Shown: one piece after another, positions 62,819-64,000 of the stretch
Layout of the letters: every line of letters begins with the position of its first letter
How positions within the stretch are numbered: the first letter of the stretch is position 1
NCBI RefSeq assembly: GCF_001542415.1
Contig: NZ_LNCU01000019.1
Coordinates: 103,421 to 167,420 of the forward strand
Reading direction: 5' to 3'
Length of the DNA stretch: 64,000 nucleotides
From: Bradyrhizobium macuxiense
Lineage (GTDB): Bacteria; Pseudomonadota; Alphaproteobacteria; Rhizobiales; Xanthobacteraceae
The notes under the pieces: model-generated
Database searches by the model: none
Told to the model about the DNA's origin: nothing
Seen by the model: the letters and a program-made list of their open reading frames with translations, nothing else
Translations under genes and position numbers: made by a program

Positions 62819-64000
62819 ATGAGCGAAGATCCCTTTTTCGGCCTATCGGAAGACAGCACCTGGAACGCCTGCATCGGGCAGCAGGGCGACGAACTTCACT
62901 ACGTCGAGGGCTATCTGGAGGCCGCGAGCGAACTCGCTAACGCGGTGATTGACAAGAACATGCTCGCCAAACGCGACACGCTCGTCCTTCCGATACTCTA
63001 CAATGCACGCCATGCCATCGAACTCGTCCTCAAATACGTGACCAGCCAACTGTTCGATTGCGGCGCCATCGCGCAGCGGCATCCGGCCAATCACGACATC
63101 AAGGGACATTGGGACTATCTGGTCACGGCCGACGTCGCCGATGAAGCGATACGAAGCCATCTGAAGGCGCTGGAGCGCTTCGTCGTCAGCCTCGATCGGA
63201 TAGACGACGACGGACAGGAATTGAGGTACCACGTCAACCGTGACGGCGAGATAAGCCTCAAGGGTGAATCCCTGGCAAACATTGTCGTCATCCGCGACAG
63301 CCTCAAGGAACTGTCGTCGGTCATCGATGGATTGATGCACCGAACGATCGATTTCGTCTCCGAGCGAAAGACCGGCACGCACACTTCCCGCTGCTCGCGC
63401 GCAGATCTCCGCGAAATCGCCTCCATGATGCCTCCGCTCGCCGAATGGAGCGGCGAAGCCTTCACAGAGGCGAAAAGAGCCGTGAGGGAGCGCTTCGCAC
63501 TCAGCAACACCCAATTCAGCAAAGCGATCGACGCGATCAAGGCCAACCGCGAATTCTATGGGATGATCGGCGGCGAGACCGACCTTCCTTATCTGCTCGA
63601 CGACGAGGTGATGCTCGTCGTAGAGCAATGGCACATTCTTCATCCCGACAGAGTAGGAAAGGAGCCTTCAGTCGTCCAAGGAAGGCGGTTCAGTTCGGCG
63701 GATCTGATCACGAGCATCAAAAAGAAGCGCGAATGCGTGGAAGCCCTGAGCGAAACAATCTTGTGCCAGGAAGCCGCGGATCTAGAAGCACTCTTCTATC
63801 TGGGCCGTGGAGATTTTTTTCCGGAGTTCTTCAACGAACGGGCCGCAACCTATCTGAAATCCTTGGGCGACGGCGCGGAGTTACGGGCTCGTACCGGACG
63901 GCTGTTGGACAAAACGAACCTGCTCACCTGTCTAGAGCGAGGCGCGCGTCGGGCTGGACGCCTTTCTCTCGCCCAGCGACTAGGCACGACACCGGCGGGG
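62819..64000 (+). CDS. HEPN-like or conserved hypothetical protein, runs off the window
   Basis: An open frame from ATG 62819 to the window end (394 codons, no stop). It begins MSEDPFFGLSEDSTWNACIG, then LPILYNARHAIELVLKYVTSQLF, a pattern of RHxxELxLK type seen in HEPN-like helical proteins. The later part is helical with many charges. It lies 104 bases after the HEPN-type gene and on the same strand as the protease, so the three may form one module. Antisense frames over this gene are shadows. Confidence 0.6.
   Translation, partial: MSEDPFFGLSEDSTWNACIGQQGDELHYVEGYLEAASELANAVIDKNMLAKRDTLVLPILYNARHAIELVLKYVTSQLFDCGAIAQRHPANHDIKGHWDYLVTADVADEAIRSHLKALERFVVSLDRIDDDGQELRYHVNRDGEISLKGESLANIVVIRDSLKELSSVIDGLMHRTIDFVSERKTGTHTSRCSRADLREIASMMPPLAEWSGEAFTEAKRAVRERFALSNTQFSKAIDAIKANREFYGMIGGETDLPYLLDDEVMLVVEQWHILHPDRVGKEPSVVQGRRFSSADLITSIKKKRECVEALSETILCQEAADLEALFYLGRGDFFPEFFNERAATYLKSLGDGAELRARTGRLLDKTNLLTCLERGARRAGRLSLAQRLGTTPAG

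Noticed and set aside
62843..63643. 266-codon minus-strand frame
   Set aside because: Antisense to the long open plus-strand frame from 62819, which has better codon use and a recognisable motif.
1..64000. CRISPR arrays, rRNA, intact tRNA, integrase or transposase genes
   Set aside because: I looked for regularly spaced repeats, tRNA folds and recombinase motifs and found only the tRNA-Glu fragment and the two hairpins.

Overview
The window looks like a chromosome segment of a Bradyrhizobium-like alphaproteobacterium. Evidence is the GC-rich coding DNA, a complete napEDABC operon, a FixK/Crp-type regulator, repeated FixK boxes (TTGAT-N4-ATCAA type) and a LuxI/LuxR quorum-sensing pair. No rRNA, CRISPR array, integrase or intact tRNA was seen.

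Positions 1 to about 25.5 kb look like a resident micro-oxic/anaerobic metabolism region. It holds a FixK-like regulator, a MASE4-like sensor kinase, a K+ channel and an AI-2E family permease. Several alpha/beta hydrolases follow, including a protein with two hydrolase units. Next are a 3-oxoacid CoA-transferase (two subunits), a MaoC hydratase, and the operon DUF3141-pta-ackA-fabI. The region closes with napEDABC. Six FixK boxes sit in the intergenic spaces, most of them 58 to 83 bp before a start codon, so much of this stretch is probably one low-oxygen regulon. Two genes here (DUF4239, ChaB) carry single-base frameshifts.

At 25.54 kb there is the 3' half of a tRNA-Glu gene on the minus strand, followed by small hairpin repeats and a multiply frameshifted S1/P1 nuclease gene. 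This looks like the edge of a genomic island extending to higher coordinates. From 27.5 to 35.3 kb come a GNAT-like protein, an unknown protein, a membrane patatin-like phospholipase and a very large membrane lipase-like protein.

From 35.5 to 56.1 kb is the most unusual block. A minus-strand operon of eight genes (44915 down to 35471), mostly joined by 4-base ATGA overlaps, encodes a VioB-like ferritin-fold protein, a LodA-family protein split into N- and C-terminal halves on two genes, a radical SAM/SPASM maturase, a FAD monooxygenase, a small protein, an unknown 467-residue protein and a DyP peroxidase. A conventional LodA/LodB pair lies beside it. The split C-terminal half has a Cys/Asp/Trp pattern like the gamma subunit of quinohemoprotein amine dehydrogenase, where cysteine tryptophylquinone (CTQ) and Cys-Asp thioethers form. 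I infer a new type of CTQ protein that combines LodA architecture with QhpD/QhpG-type maturation. Divergent from it are a zinc metalloprotease and a partner protein.

A LuxI synthase, LuxR regulator, EctB-like aminotransferase, alpha/beta hydrolase and two secreted or cytochrome-like proteins complete the block. An 18-bp dyad (CCTAGG-N6-CCTAGG) lies in front of the main operons and is a good candidate lux box. It would place the CTQ genes and luxI under quorum control.

The block ends at a truncated MFS transporter gene near 56.3 kb. From 57 to 64 kb are a GGCT-like protein, a second patatin, and a trypsin-like protease followed by a frameshifted HEPN-type gene and a gene running off the window. 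That last group could be a defence module.
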